Assembly: GCA_013407085.1 (NCBI GenBank) | Contig: JACCGJ010023414.1 | Location: 30,403 to 94,402 of the forward strand | From: Atriophallophorus winterbourni | Taxonomy: Eukaryota > Platyhelminthes > Trematoda > Plagiorchiida > Microphallidae | DNA length: 64,000 nt | Reading direction: 5' to 3' | Shown: piece by piece, positions 20,434 to 31,500 of the stretch | Layout of the letters: every line of letters starts with the position of its first letter | How positions within the stretch are numbered: the stretch's first letter is position 1 | The notes under the pieces: generated by a model | The model's database searches: none | Told to the model about the DNA's origin: nothing | The model's input: the letters and a program-made list of their open reading frames with translations, nothing else | Made by a program: the position numbers and the translations under genes

Positions 20434-23400
20434 CGATTAACTTTTGGTTATTTGGAACACTCGCGCGGTCACTGATGCACTATATAGGTTCAGTCTTGTG
20501 ATCTCCTTTCTACTTACCTCCAAAAACGAAGCATTTCTAGGCTAGGTATAATCGTCAGTCTGCTTCCCAGCCTGGGATTAGGCGATCCGATATCGCAGTG
20601 GTTATGTACACTCAAGCTTAGGTCCGAAATTCACATATATAATGTATGACTTGCCGATGATGTTTTAATCGCGTGTTTACTCGTTTTTTTCGTTTATGCT
20701 TTTTAGAGAATGTTCAATATGTCACTATGCCATGTAGGTCACGGCGAGACAGATGTGCTGCGCATTCGTGTTATTGAATTGTAGTTTACAAACATTTCAA
20801 CTCAGACTGAAGCTTTGTTGATGTTGTGCATGTGTTTGGGATTTTTTACTCTTATAAGACTATTTTTCTAGGCTAGGGTTGAAACTGATTGACTTTCCGC
20901 ATCATTTTTAAACCAATTTATTTTGGTGTATTTTTAGATTGGTTGTGCATGCTTTGATAATCGTCACTCAATTTTCGCCTCCCTGAATGCTAATTAAAAT
21001 TAGAATGAGGTATCGTCACTTTAATTGAAAGAGGCCAACTCCAAATTTGAAACATTTTGTATATGATCTAATCCCCTTCGAAATTTGCCCCAAAATCCTA
21101 CATGTGCGTTTCTCACCACTACTGTCGATTTTAGTTGCCCGTCGTTTTCTCTCAACAGGCACTCGAACATTAATTCCCCGGCCGAAGAATGCTAGTCACA
21201 TTCCTATTAATTGATCCGTCTGTGAACTGTTCTCCACAAACCGCCTCTCGTAGCTCGAGTGATCGTCGTCGTTAGTTGAACTTTCACTTTGTGTGTATCG
21301 TCCCCAAAAGTCAATTATTCTCGATCGATATTTTTTACTATACTACTATCCTGGAGCCCCCTTGTAATACAAGCGTTATTTCGAAACTTGTTTCGTTTTA
21401 AATGGGTTCTTACAGCCAGTTGACTACATGTTGTCTTTTTTTCCTGTGATTAGCATGGAATTGTTGCAATGTGATTGCTGGATAATGTAGAACAAATCTC
21501 TACGCACTTAGTTGTATTTCCTCTTTTTGACCCGTCTTCACGGTTTGTGTTTGTCATAAGGCCGACACCTTAATCTGATAAATCCAATGAATCGTGAATC
21601 AGAAGAAGCGCGAGGTCAGCATACTCTTTTCTCTTGAGCTGTGGAAACATCTAGAGATTTGCCGTTAGGTATAGACCGTGAAAAGCGTGCAAGCACGGAT
21701 TTTGTTTTGGCTCAAACACCTGAAACAACAACACACGCGTGAATTACGTGTTCATGCCACGAAACAACACGATAGTGCAAGCTTTTGTTTGTCAGAAGCT
21801 ACAAAGATTGTCTTCCATTTCTCCACCGTTTAAGGACACGTGGAATCTAATCGCCATCGAACAACACGAACCCATTCATTAGGTGTTGATAAATATTAAT
21901 CCAAGGCACAACTTGTCTTTACTCCTTAGGTAAAATGCCCCCTGGTTGTGTAGAATTGGCTGCCAGTGCAAAACCGACATGGTGTATGAATATCAACAGC
22001 TGCAATCCTCCTCGACAGCCTGAATATTACCAATTTCATGAGATAGCCAGTAATGCAGCAAATCATCCGAAAGCGGTTCCTGTTAAATCGGTCCACGGGC
22101 TCTGAACTTGTTGGAGTCGGCTTGATATTCACAGAATGATTGTACCTTTATCATTTAGCTGACCGGCTACAATCAACTCGTTACCGTTTACTCCGTTATG
22201 TGAGCCGAGGCCAGTATAATTGTATAATGTCCAATTGAGTGGTGATGGTAGAAAGATTGCTAGAAAGCTGCCGAGGGGATGTCGCCTTCTTCACAAACCT
22301 TAATTGAATGGATGTTTGATCCGACGCATAGGCATCTCAGCCTGGTGTGTTCATGCTTACTCCTGTACACTTTCCACAGCATTGTACATCCCAAATTCAC
22401 CACTCCGTTTATTTTTTGCGGTTAGATAGCGGTTAAACATTCGGTACTTACTACACAACTAATGCTGTCACTGATGTTGCTGATGACTAATAATAAATAT
22501 AAGTAAGTATAATTCCATTGGGTCTGCCAGACTTCCACATTGCTGCCGATTAGAAACCCTTCAAGTGTATGTTGCAAGTCCCCTTATAATTTCTATATGT
22601 TTTTCTTATCAAGTCTCATTTCGGATAAATAATTTTGATTCTGGTGATATTAGATTTCGAGGCAATTTTCTTCCGTGGCTTATGCAAGCATGACACAATA
22701 AAATTGTAAGAAATGGAACATGGTGTAATTTAAACTTATTTTTACCATTATCGCCACTGAACCTGGAAATTTTCGACTTGCCGGCCTATGCTGATAGGGC
22801 AAAATGGTTAGTTATCACTCGTAATTTATTTCTACCCCTATTCGTGAACAACAAAATCATCAAACATCCATTGAAGGAATATTATTGTCGCTAACGCTCA
22901 AATAATAGATCAATATTAGCCAGATGAGCTTCTGCAATACGGAATTTTAAGTCCCCATTTTGCAATATATATGTCAGTGTTCTATACAGTCGTGTTTCGT
23001 TCACTGCTAGAGATGACGCTTTGGTTGTTTGTATACTCGCTGAGCTGTTTAGACCAGTTCTGTTGATACAACTAACCTGTATGAGATCAATTTCGATCGT
23101 ACCATTAAATTACTCAAAATAAAGACCACAATCCTTATTTTTCGTAGACGCTAATTAGTTTACGTGATGTGAATAATTATAATATGTCAAGAAATTATCT
23201 CTGAAGCTGGAATAAAGCTAAATAAACAGCATTTGCGTACCATTCCATCAAAAATATCTTTGTCCAACTTTATGCTGCGTAGATTCTTCAAGTAGAGATA
23301 GTATGGGCAAATCCCATGAGGAACGGTGAACTCACTGTTCACTAAGGCTGACCAGACCGTTTATTCCTGCCGCCAAACTAAAAATACCTATACAATAGAA

Positions 23401-24180
23401 TGAATAGTCTCAACAAAATCACTATATTTGCTGACGCTCCGAACATGGGCATATTTCATGACTATTTACTGCTGTTTGCAAATATAGGTGAAGACAAAGC
23501 GACTAGGATTCGCGCTAGGCTCACGATGACGTACATAAATATAACCTAGTATTTGTCGCTGCGAGCATCCAGGGATTATCAGATCATCTCTTTTCTTGCT
23601 CTAGTTGAATCGTGGCATTTGGTTGGATTGCAAACTTGTATGAAAAAAGTGGTGGCATAGTTTGAATGCATACTAAATGCATTTCAGTGTGACAATAAAA
23701 CAAGCGAGGCGTGGATTAAAACCAACCTTTACCCAACAAACGCACCCGTCGGAATTTGTACACAATGCTGATGCAGGTGACAGTGAATGCTGAGGTGCAA
23801 TTTATCTTCATCAAAACTTGGAAATGTCGTCTACGTTGGTTCGATCGTCTACATAGAAAACGATCAAATTCCAGAAAGTCTCGCGGATAGTGGGATTCAG
23901 CTAATAGCTTTTTTTAATTGAACATGTAGTGCATGTTTGCGAATGATAAGGCCGATCGAAAGTTGGGGGTGGAAGTAAGTCGGTTGATATCGTTGCAGCT
24001 AAAATTGAGGCTATCAACTTTTGCGCATGTAAGGGGAAAAGATTCACTGAAGACTTTAAAATTTGGCCCGTTTCATTATCAAATTAACGTGTACTCGTGA
24101 ACAATGGTTGATCTTTGAAGTCAATGTTTGGTGATTTGCATTGCCATCCTTTTTTAACACGTTAACATGCTTTCGTTCAT
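20434..24180. other. Intergenic region, no gene seen
   Basis: This stretch is AT-rich with stops in all frames. A slightly GC-richer patch at about 21170-21330 has no coding pattern. I see no RNA gene and no obvious repeat. Confidence 0.5.
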
Positions 24181-24640
24181 CAAATCCTGTGGTGCATAAT
24201 GAAAGTTCATGCAAGTGGATAGGTTGTTCAACCTCATAGGTTTAACCCCATCCAGATGTATTTTCATATGATTGAACAGGTTGCTTATGCCAGCCATATT
24301 CAAAAGGGACCTACAACTTTAAACCGTTTCTTCGCTGTTTCAAGTCAAGCGAATTCTGATATAACCGTCCCTACCTGGTAAGTGTAAACAGCACGAATCT
24401 GATCGTGCGTAAATACGTGAATGCTCGCGAACACGGATTTTTCTGTTCCAGTCAATGGCTTTATCCCAATTACATCTGTATGGCCACGTGACTGAACAGG
24501 TTGGTCGTGTCGGCCGTGTCCAATAAATGCTTCAAAGCCCAAAATTTTCTGATCATTTCTCAAGTGCTTCAAGGTACACGCGTGCCAATCGTACCTGATG
24601 AGTGTGAACACTACGTAAACGTGACGAACTAGCATGTAAG
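24181..24640 (+). repeat. Tandem hammerhead-bearing repeat, period about 220 bp (locus 3)
   Basis: Two bodies (GGTTTAACCCC at 24239, and a decayed match at 24455) are 220 bp apart by the shared motif tgaacaggttg (24273, 24493). Two hammerhead cores are also 220 bp apart. The first (24375-24404) reads CTGGTAAG, arms GTGT/GCAC, GAAT, GATC. The second (24595-24625) reads CTGATGAG, TGTGAACACT, GTAAAC. CTAC or GTAC precedes each core and can pair as helix I with GTG following it. A body flanked by two ribozyme cores is the layout of Sm-alpha satellites and retrozymes. Both cores carry substitutions. Confidence 0.65.
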
Positions 24641-24752
24641 TGTTGATGTACATTTAATTTTAAAAGAGCTATCAGCGGAATATTGCGTGAGATTAAAGTT
24701 AGAGACGATCGGATTTTGCCTTTATTCCTGAATCAAAATGATGCATGCATAT

Positions 24753-24905
24753 TGTAGAAAAGTCAAGATCAGAGCGACACATGTGTATTCACTACACGTC
24801 AACAAACATGAATCATTCATGGGAATTAGAATAAGGAGATAGATACACTGGCAGCTACTGCGTTCTGATTGGACAATGGGTATTCATGCTGACAGCCACT
24901 CCACA
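24753..24905 (-). repeat. 3' LTR of the miniature element
   Basis: It matches 25374-25528 apart from about six substitutions and one 2-nt indel. It begins and ends TG/CA and adjoins the polypurine tract and the CATAT duplication. Confidence 0.9.
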
Positions 24906-24981
24906 TCCTTCCGTTTTTCCAATGAACTTACGTATTCTGCGGTTGCGCAAATTTTTTTCGTTTGGAGGCACTGGATCTCTT

Positions 24982-25374
24982 TCATGTTTGATCGGCATCT
25001 TGGACGCGACAATTGAATTTATATCGTTCAAATGTACCGCTCACTTGACCGAGGCAATATTCTTCGAGCTTCGCGAAGATTGTTTCCAAGACATCTGCAT
25101 CTTCGTTCTCATCAAAGGTGAAACACTGTATGAACTTCGTTGCCTGTTCACCAAGCGCATTCCTCAGCGTCACCATTTGATACGCTTTATCGGTATTCGT
25201 CAGATTCGCCAACGTCCGAAAGTCGCTAAACGGTTCCCTCCACAGTTTCCATCTCTCTACCAATCCTTTATCACCTTCCATTGTGAGTGTTGCCGGCGGT
25301 CGAACATTAAAGCCGCTAAAACGGGCGTTGTCAGTTCTATCCGACGTTTTCTCGTCGATCATCCTCGTCACCAT
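24982..25374 (-). CDS. Gag-like protein fragment of the miniature element (130 aa)
   Basis: The ATG overlaps the LTR/PBS boundary at 25374-25372 and the frame is open for 130 codons without a stop. The protein has PPATLTMEGDKGLVERWKLW, REPFSDFRTLANL, YQMVTLRNALGEQATKFI and ILETIFAKLEEYC-like helices ending TFERYKFNCR, which matches the N-terminal capsid-like half of gypsy Gag proteins (W-K-x-W...F...L...G-x-x-A...F-x-x-Y-C...E-R-Y-x-F). It lacks a zinc knuckle. An uninterrupted frame suggests either recent insertion or selection; a frame on the opposite strand (24886-25434) is its shadow. Confidence 0.75.
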   Translation of the reverse strand: MVTRMIDEKTSDRTDNARFSGFNVRPPATLTMEGDKGLVERWKLWREPFSDFRTLANLTNTDKAYQMVTLRNALGEQATKFIQCFTFDENEDADVLETIFAKLEEYCLGQVSGTFERYKFNCRVQDADQT

Positions 25375-25528
25375 GTAGAAAAGTCAAGATCAGAGCGACA
25401 CATGTGTATTCACTACACGTCAACAAACATATGAATCATTCATAGGAATTAGAATACAGAGATAGATACACTGACAGCTACTGCGTTCTGATTGGACAAT
25501 GAGTATTCATGCTGACAGCGACTCCACA
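25374..25528 (-). repeat. 5' LTR of the miniature element
   Basis: This 155-bp partner of 24753-24905 is followed by the CATAT duplication (25529-25533) and adjoined on its inner side by the PBS complement ctcgtcacca (25364-25373). Confidence 0.9.
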
Positions 25529-25533
25529 CATAT

Positions 25534-27180
25534 GTTCCGACAGTTCGTTGTGAACAGTGTGATAGGGAAACGAGATGAACCCAGTTTGCTCTCGTTTTAC
25601 GTGAATACCTTTAGATTGAGCTATATATTTTGTAGAAAGTGAATTTAACGTTGAAATTTATTTTTCATTCAGCTAACTAAAAGTTATACACCATAATGAA
25701 TTAGATGCCGCCATCTGTGAAATTATACATTTGCATTCCACAAACAAGCTCCATAGTTGTCAAGAGTCCAGTGGTCATGAAGCCAAGCTTACACACAATA
25801 AGTGCTATATATGCCATCTGACAACTGTCTATGAGGTCAGGAAACGCCGTAATATGCCTAATATAGTAATTAGTGCCTCAAAACCATTCTATTTCGAGCA
25901 ACTGGAGGTGTTTAGACCTGGAAGCTGGTACAACTCGAGCAGGATGCAACCGTTATGTGTTGCTGCATCAAACCATAAACCGTTTTTATGACTCCGCCCC
26001 AATAGAAATTTTTTATGCCTGAACCTCGTTTGGCAATTGTCATTGTAACTCACAATCTTCTAAGCAATCCATGAAATATAGTTTCCAGTCGATGCACTCA
26101 ATGTGGCTAACTACCAAGTAAAAGCTCCGGTCATCGATGGATTGCTTTTCAATGGAATGTAAATAATAGCTGCACGATCAGTAGAATCACGATTTAATGA
26201 AATTTATCATAAAATGAAAGAGCATCCTACACGTTTCGGTTCAAGTATTGCCAAAGTTATCTCTTTAAATGCAGTGATCATCAGAGTGCAGAATATTTGT
26301 CCTTTGCATCTTTTAATTACCGTTTTGAGCCTACGGTGAAGGCGAAACTATTGACATCCAGTGTCTGAGTAATAAATGCAATTATATTTGGCAACATAGG
26401 AAAGAAACCTGCACGGTTTCCGTTTCATTATAAATTGTTGTGCGTTGAATATAACGTGGTAACGAATAACTAGTGCTCGTTTAGGATGGATAACAACCCC
26501 TTTTCCACTCTTTAGCTATCGTTGTCGACAGCGGCTGTATCATATGTACCGAATTGAGTTTTATATGAAAATTATATACCCCGTGAAATACTTAAAATGT
26601 CTTCCAGGTAGAAACATCTACGGTCAAAGACGTATATAAACGAGATAAGAATGCAGGTACACTGACCCTGCGATGTAGAAAGAACTTGATATCAGTCGGT
26701 TGATGTAGACAAAATTTGTAAAACTTTGATGTTAAACTGGGGATCAGCGCTGTTCTTAGCCGATTAATCAATATCACACGTGCGCAAGGCAAACGCTAGA
26801 TGGCATTGTTTAGCTCTTTGAACGTTACATGAGAGCGTTTTTATTTTGAGGTGGACAGAAATTTCCTACAATATCTCGGAGACATTTGAAGCTGAATAAG
26901 CTTGTAATGGATGCCATGGGCAGACATAAATGGAAGCAGATCAAACAATAAGCACATGAGGTGAATCATAATCTCACATAACACCATAGCAAAAGTGCGC
27001 TATTATGCACAGCATATTTTCGTAGATTGCTTTTTCCTAAATTCCTTAACACAAAATTTTGTATTTATAGGTGTTAAATACCACACTAAGATGCAACACG
27101 ATTGCCTAAAGTAACCGTACATAAAGAAAGAGATCTAGAAGAAATATTTCTAAACGCATACATGCTAGGAAGTAGTTCAG
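25534..27180. other. Intergenic region, no gene seen
   Basis: This stretch is AT-rich with stops in all frames. A + strand frame at 25731-25991 has no recognisable motif. It may include decayed transposon DNA. Confidence 0.45.
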
Positions 27181-27192
27181 AAACACCCTGCC

Positions 27193-30100
27193 GTGCCTAT
27201 CCAGATATTCCATGATGCGAGAGAAACTGCACAACCGCTGATCTTGGAAACCATTCATCCGGAAGTCATGTCTTACTTGGGATTCCAGAAATCATTGGTG
27301 ATTCTTTTACTCACGAATGCGCTAGCCACGATCGAAAGCAGTGGAGATTCCTGGCAGAAATTACGAACATTTCCAAGGAAGTTGCGGTCGATATTTTTTC
27401 GTCTAACACAATCTCCGAATTACAATTTCGTGGGTCCAAATCCGCTGAAAGTGACACTTTGAAACAGCGCAATGGCCGATAGACTAAAATGCACGTGGAA
27501 ATCTTTGAAACATAAGTTCCCCAAATGGGTTGTTCTATCTGATCCAGGTGTCAATGTACAAGACAATCAAATTTAAAAGATAACGGTCAACCAAGAAAAC
27601 GTTGAGATGCATACACAGACAAACGATTCCACAGACACGAACAACGCAAATGCCGCTCAATCCGGAATCGATCAAGATGCGAGCAATATCAAAACAAACA
27701 AAGACATTCACCCACCCAATTGATGCGAGTAATTACCACAGCTCAAACCCAAAAACTTGCCATGTCCGACTCCAGAAAATTCGGACCAATAATGTCAGTT
27801 TACACCCCGTCATTAATCACGAAAAATACGATCAAGTGCATTTATACCAACGCGAACAGCCTTATCAGCAAATTAATCGAACAGTCCGTGATTTCTAATG
27901 AAACAATGCCGGATATCGTCGCCCTAACGGAAACGCGGGTTCACGCCTCATTGTCTGACAAAGAACTCGCATTGCCCAGCATGTCTCTATCCCGGCGTGA
28001 CTGTTTAGGCGATGGGAGCATAGCACTCTATTACAAACGGTCGCTTATCTGCATAGTTATGATCGATGAGACCCTTGATACACCCGACATATTTGATGCT
28101 CTCTGACTTTTACTTCAGGTGACGAATGCATTATTGGAATGATCTATCGTTCTCCTACAGCAACTGCCGACCAAAACGATAAACTGATTAATGGTTTGTG
28201 CTATGTGATAACGCGGAACCGTACTCGAATATTTATAAGGGGGGAATCAACCTTCCCAAGCTCTACACCCGGGATGATCATCCTTCAGAGACACTTGACT
28301 ATCAACTTCGAACCGTCTTGGATTACGCACCCCCTTATAACCACGTTACGGGATTAACTCGTAAAAGGGGATCAGAACGACCGTCTACATTGGGCCTAAT
28401 ACTTACATCAGATCCTACAGCTGTGGAGAATATTTTTACAAACCGCCAATCGGGTGAAGCGATCATGTTGTCCTAGAATTTGAGTATGTTTGTAGTGCTA
28501 GGCGCAACCGCGACGGAACAAAATTCGTCAGAAGAGTGAACTACCTGGTTCTGTGTGCTGATTTACAAAGCACTAGTTTTGCACAACTGGATTACTCCGA
28601 TCCGGATGATCGTTGGCTCTCTGTTACAGCATCTGAAATTTAACTGGACGAACGTTCGATATTGTTTCTGAAGAAAGCTTCTCAACGTAATATATATAAA
28701 CTACGAAGCAGGACTAAAAATGGATGAAACAAAGGGCAAGAGCATGGGAGGTTCATAAGGCAACAAACACAGCTGATTCTTTGGCACAATTTACACGACT
28801 GAGAAATAAAGTTATCCGCTTGATTCAAGATGATAAACAAGATTTTCAATCGCATGTGATTTTTCAGATTCACCGCAATCCGAAGTTATTATATCGATTC
28901 GTAAATGATAGAACAAATATTAAACCAGTAGTCTTTGCCATAAATACGTAGTTCGGCTTCACCGTATCCATTAAACAGACCGCTGACCTGTTAGCAGACA
29001 TTTATGCGGGAGTTTTCGCACCAAAATCCCCTGAGCCCGTTGAGGAATCCATCACTGAACTTGACCGACCGACTTTGAGTGAAGTATTGATTACTCCGAC
29101 TGTGGTAGCGTAGCACTCACAAAAATTAAACGTAAATAAATTTCCGGAACCAGACAAGATAACTCCAATGGCGCTCAAAACCTGTCATACATAACTGTCT
29201 GAACCCTAATCTAGCATTTTCATTAATTTGCTCCAAGCTGGTTTGGTGCCCAAAGACAGGAAACTGGGACAAATAACACCAGTTTTCAAAGGAGGTTGCC
29301 GTTCTGATGTCAAAAATTTCAGGCCAGTGACATTGCTGTCTTCGGTATCAAAAGCTTATGAGCGAATAATAACTGCAGAAATAGTGCAACATCTAGAAAG
29401 GAACGAACTTTGTCAGTTGCCCAACACGGAGTTCGCAGAAATCGTTCGTGTCTAACAAACTTGCTGGTAAGCTTAGACGACTCGACTAGTGTTGTAGATG
29501 CGGGCGGGTGTATTCATGCATGCTACCTTGACATTTCTAAAGCTTTCGACAGAGTCGATCATAATTTACTCTTGAACAAGCTACAGAAACACGGTATTGT
29601 TTGAAAAATTTATGAATGGATTCGTGATTATCTTAGCAGCAGATACATCAGAGTTCGTGTGGATGGCATATTATCGAAGGCATCCGATGTTACTAGCAGC
29701 GTTCCGCGAGGATCAGTGCTTTGACCAATACTGTTCCTGATCTATATGAACGATTTACCAATACCGAACGACAGTAAGACGCTTCTGTTTGCTGATGACA
29801 TGAAAATATGGAGGAGAATCAGCAATGTTGATGATTGTATTTTGCTATAAAACGATCCAAATGCTTTGTCGGGCTGGTCACCAGAAAATAACGCCTTTGA
29901 ATATGCAAAAGTCTAAGATCGTGCAGATCGGCGGCGATCCTGGTTTTTCATACCCACACAAGCTGGGCAATTAAATCCAGGAGTGTACCTTGGAAGAAAA
30001 TACCTGTATCTGTATTCGCGGTAGTTTGAAAAATGGTCTACAATACGAAGCAGTTAAGAAACGCGAGTCATGGCTGTTTGGTATGCTGCAGCGGATATGT

Positions 30101-30702
30101 GGACGTTTTTCCTGATTTGTTTTTCTCTCATGATGAACACTTATAGGCACACGGTTCTATTCTATGTTGCCCAAGCCTGAACACCATAGCACCAGAAAGA
30201 TATTTCACTTCTGGACCGCTTATATCGCAGTGCTTCTAAGATTGTCAATGGGTTTGCAAATACACCATACGTCGAACGACTCTGATGGCTGGATTTGTGG
30301 ACACTAGTATAAAGGAGAATGCGAGGCGATCTTATCCTTGCAAACAAAATCCTTACTACTTTTTCCTACCCCTGGATAATTCATTTCACCTTCGAACTTC
30401 CAGCAACATCTGTGGTCATGGTTGCAAGCTGGAAATACCACACTACAAACGGAACTGCCGCAGGAATTTTTATTCCGCGCGTGTGTTTTGTTTGGAATTC
30501 CCTGCGTGCCGATTTGGTAAACTCAAGCAGTTTAGTCATATTCAAATCAAAACTTGACGACCACATTAGAACTAAACCTAATTTTGCACCCAATTATTAA
30601 TAAACTATCCCAGTCACGGGTCCCATTATATATATATATATATTTGTGGTTATTGTAAAGTTACTTACTTTTTTCCACCATAAATCTTGAATCTTGAATC
30701 TA
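27193..30702 (+). mobile_element. CR1-type LINE, near full-length but broken
   Basis: Frames in order give a possible ORF1 remnant (27193-27545), an endonuclease (27800-28100: IKCIYTNANSLISKLIEQ, DIVALTETRVHA, RRDCLGDGSIALYYK), a basic linker (28724-28950), and reverse transcriptase (29228-29900: LGQITPVFKGG, NFRPVTLLSSVSK, CYLDISKAFDRVDHNLLL, SVPRGSVL, LLFADDMKIW). The C-terminus (30320-30600) reads FIPRVCFVWNSLRADLVNSS. The FADD catalytic box is intact, but stops and frameshifts at several places make it inactive. The 3' end is a TA run (30627-30643) and two CTTGAAT units (about 30685-30700). The 5' border is uncertain. Confidence 0.85.
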
Positions 30703-31273
30703 ACTCCTGTTTTTCATACACGTACATATTTTTAATTTCTATCATCTTATGGTTATTGTTAAGCTTGTTGCTTTTAGACCATTAAAAACCTTATAACCTT
30801 GAATTTCTTCGGATGTGCAAGTAGCAATTAGGCGCGCGATAGGCTGTAAATTTTGAAAACAATTGTTTGGTAACGTTTCGTAGACACTTAAATTCCGAAT
30901 TGATCCATATTATTCAATCTAATAGTTAAATTATTAGATATAATTGGTCAAATATACCGTGGATGTCAAAATTCCACTTGCAATTATTAAGCCAAGCATA
31001 AAACATTTGAAAAATGATTTGTGAACATTTTGCTTTGCTTTTTGGCTAGCAAATCATCACTTGTCAAAGTCCATGGATCCCTAGTTGGTGTGTACTCAGA
31101 TCCCATGCATTTTGATTGGTTGCAAATATATCCTGCTCATATTCTATTGGTTCATTGGAGAACTTATTAATTACGTCTGTGGATTGAATGTTGCAGCTCT
31201 GTGTTCAAATCCGTGAAAGAATGTGAAAGGAATGATCCAGTTTAAAACATTTGCAGTGTGGATTTAGTGTGAA
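30703..31273. other. Upstream region of the calcium-channel gene
   Basis: This region is AT-rich. A TTTGCAG acceptor-like site ends at 31256, 17 nt before the ATG, and could serve cis- or trans-splicing. No promoter motif could be assigned with confidence. Confidence 0.4.
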
Positions 31274-31500
31274 ATGTCTTTCAGTGCCACGAGGCAATCT
31301 ATTGTAACCAGACCATCCACTACACAGGCGCCGATCAATATACACAACGTGCCAGAACAATATGAAAGTGTTAGCAGTCTGGCCAAAAGAACATTGAACA
31401 TCGAATTACCAGAAACTCATGCATCCTCCAATCGTGCGTTGTTCGTTTTTTCGGAAAATAATTTAATTCGCAAAGCGGCAAGAAACATAATCGATTGGGG
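31274..31500 (+). CDS. Cav2 exon 1 (aa 1-76), cytoplasmic N-terminus
   Basis: The ATG has an in-frame TAG three codons upstream (31265-31267). The exon ends with [24 protein letters not shown], matching the family's [23 protein letters not shown]. No GT donor exists before the stop at 31520. The exon ends at 31500 where the U12-type donor ATATCCTTTT begins, phase 2. Confidence 0.85.

Larger units (their letters stand above)
24753..25528 (-). mobile_element. Miniature LTR retrotransposon with gag only (TR-GAG/TRIM-like)
   Basis: Terminal direct repeats 24753-24905 and 25374-25528 (about 96% identical by eye, TG...CA ends) are flanked by a perfect 5-bp duplication CATAT (24748-24752 and 25529-25533). 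On the - strand the 468-bp interior begins with TGGTGACGAG, a PBS directly against the LTR, and ends with the polypurine tract GGAAAAACGGAAGGA next to the other LTR (24906-24920). The only coding content is a Gag segment. With all cis signals present and no pol, it would be non-autonomous and need an unlinked partner for reverse transcription. Confidence 0.88.

Noticed and set aside
24886..25434. 182-codon + strand frame
   Set aside because: It is the antisense shadow of the Gag frame on the - strand, which carries recognisable Gag helices and sits between proper LTRs; the + frame also runs into the LTR.
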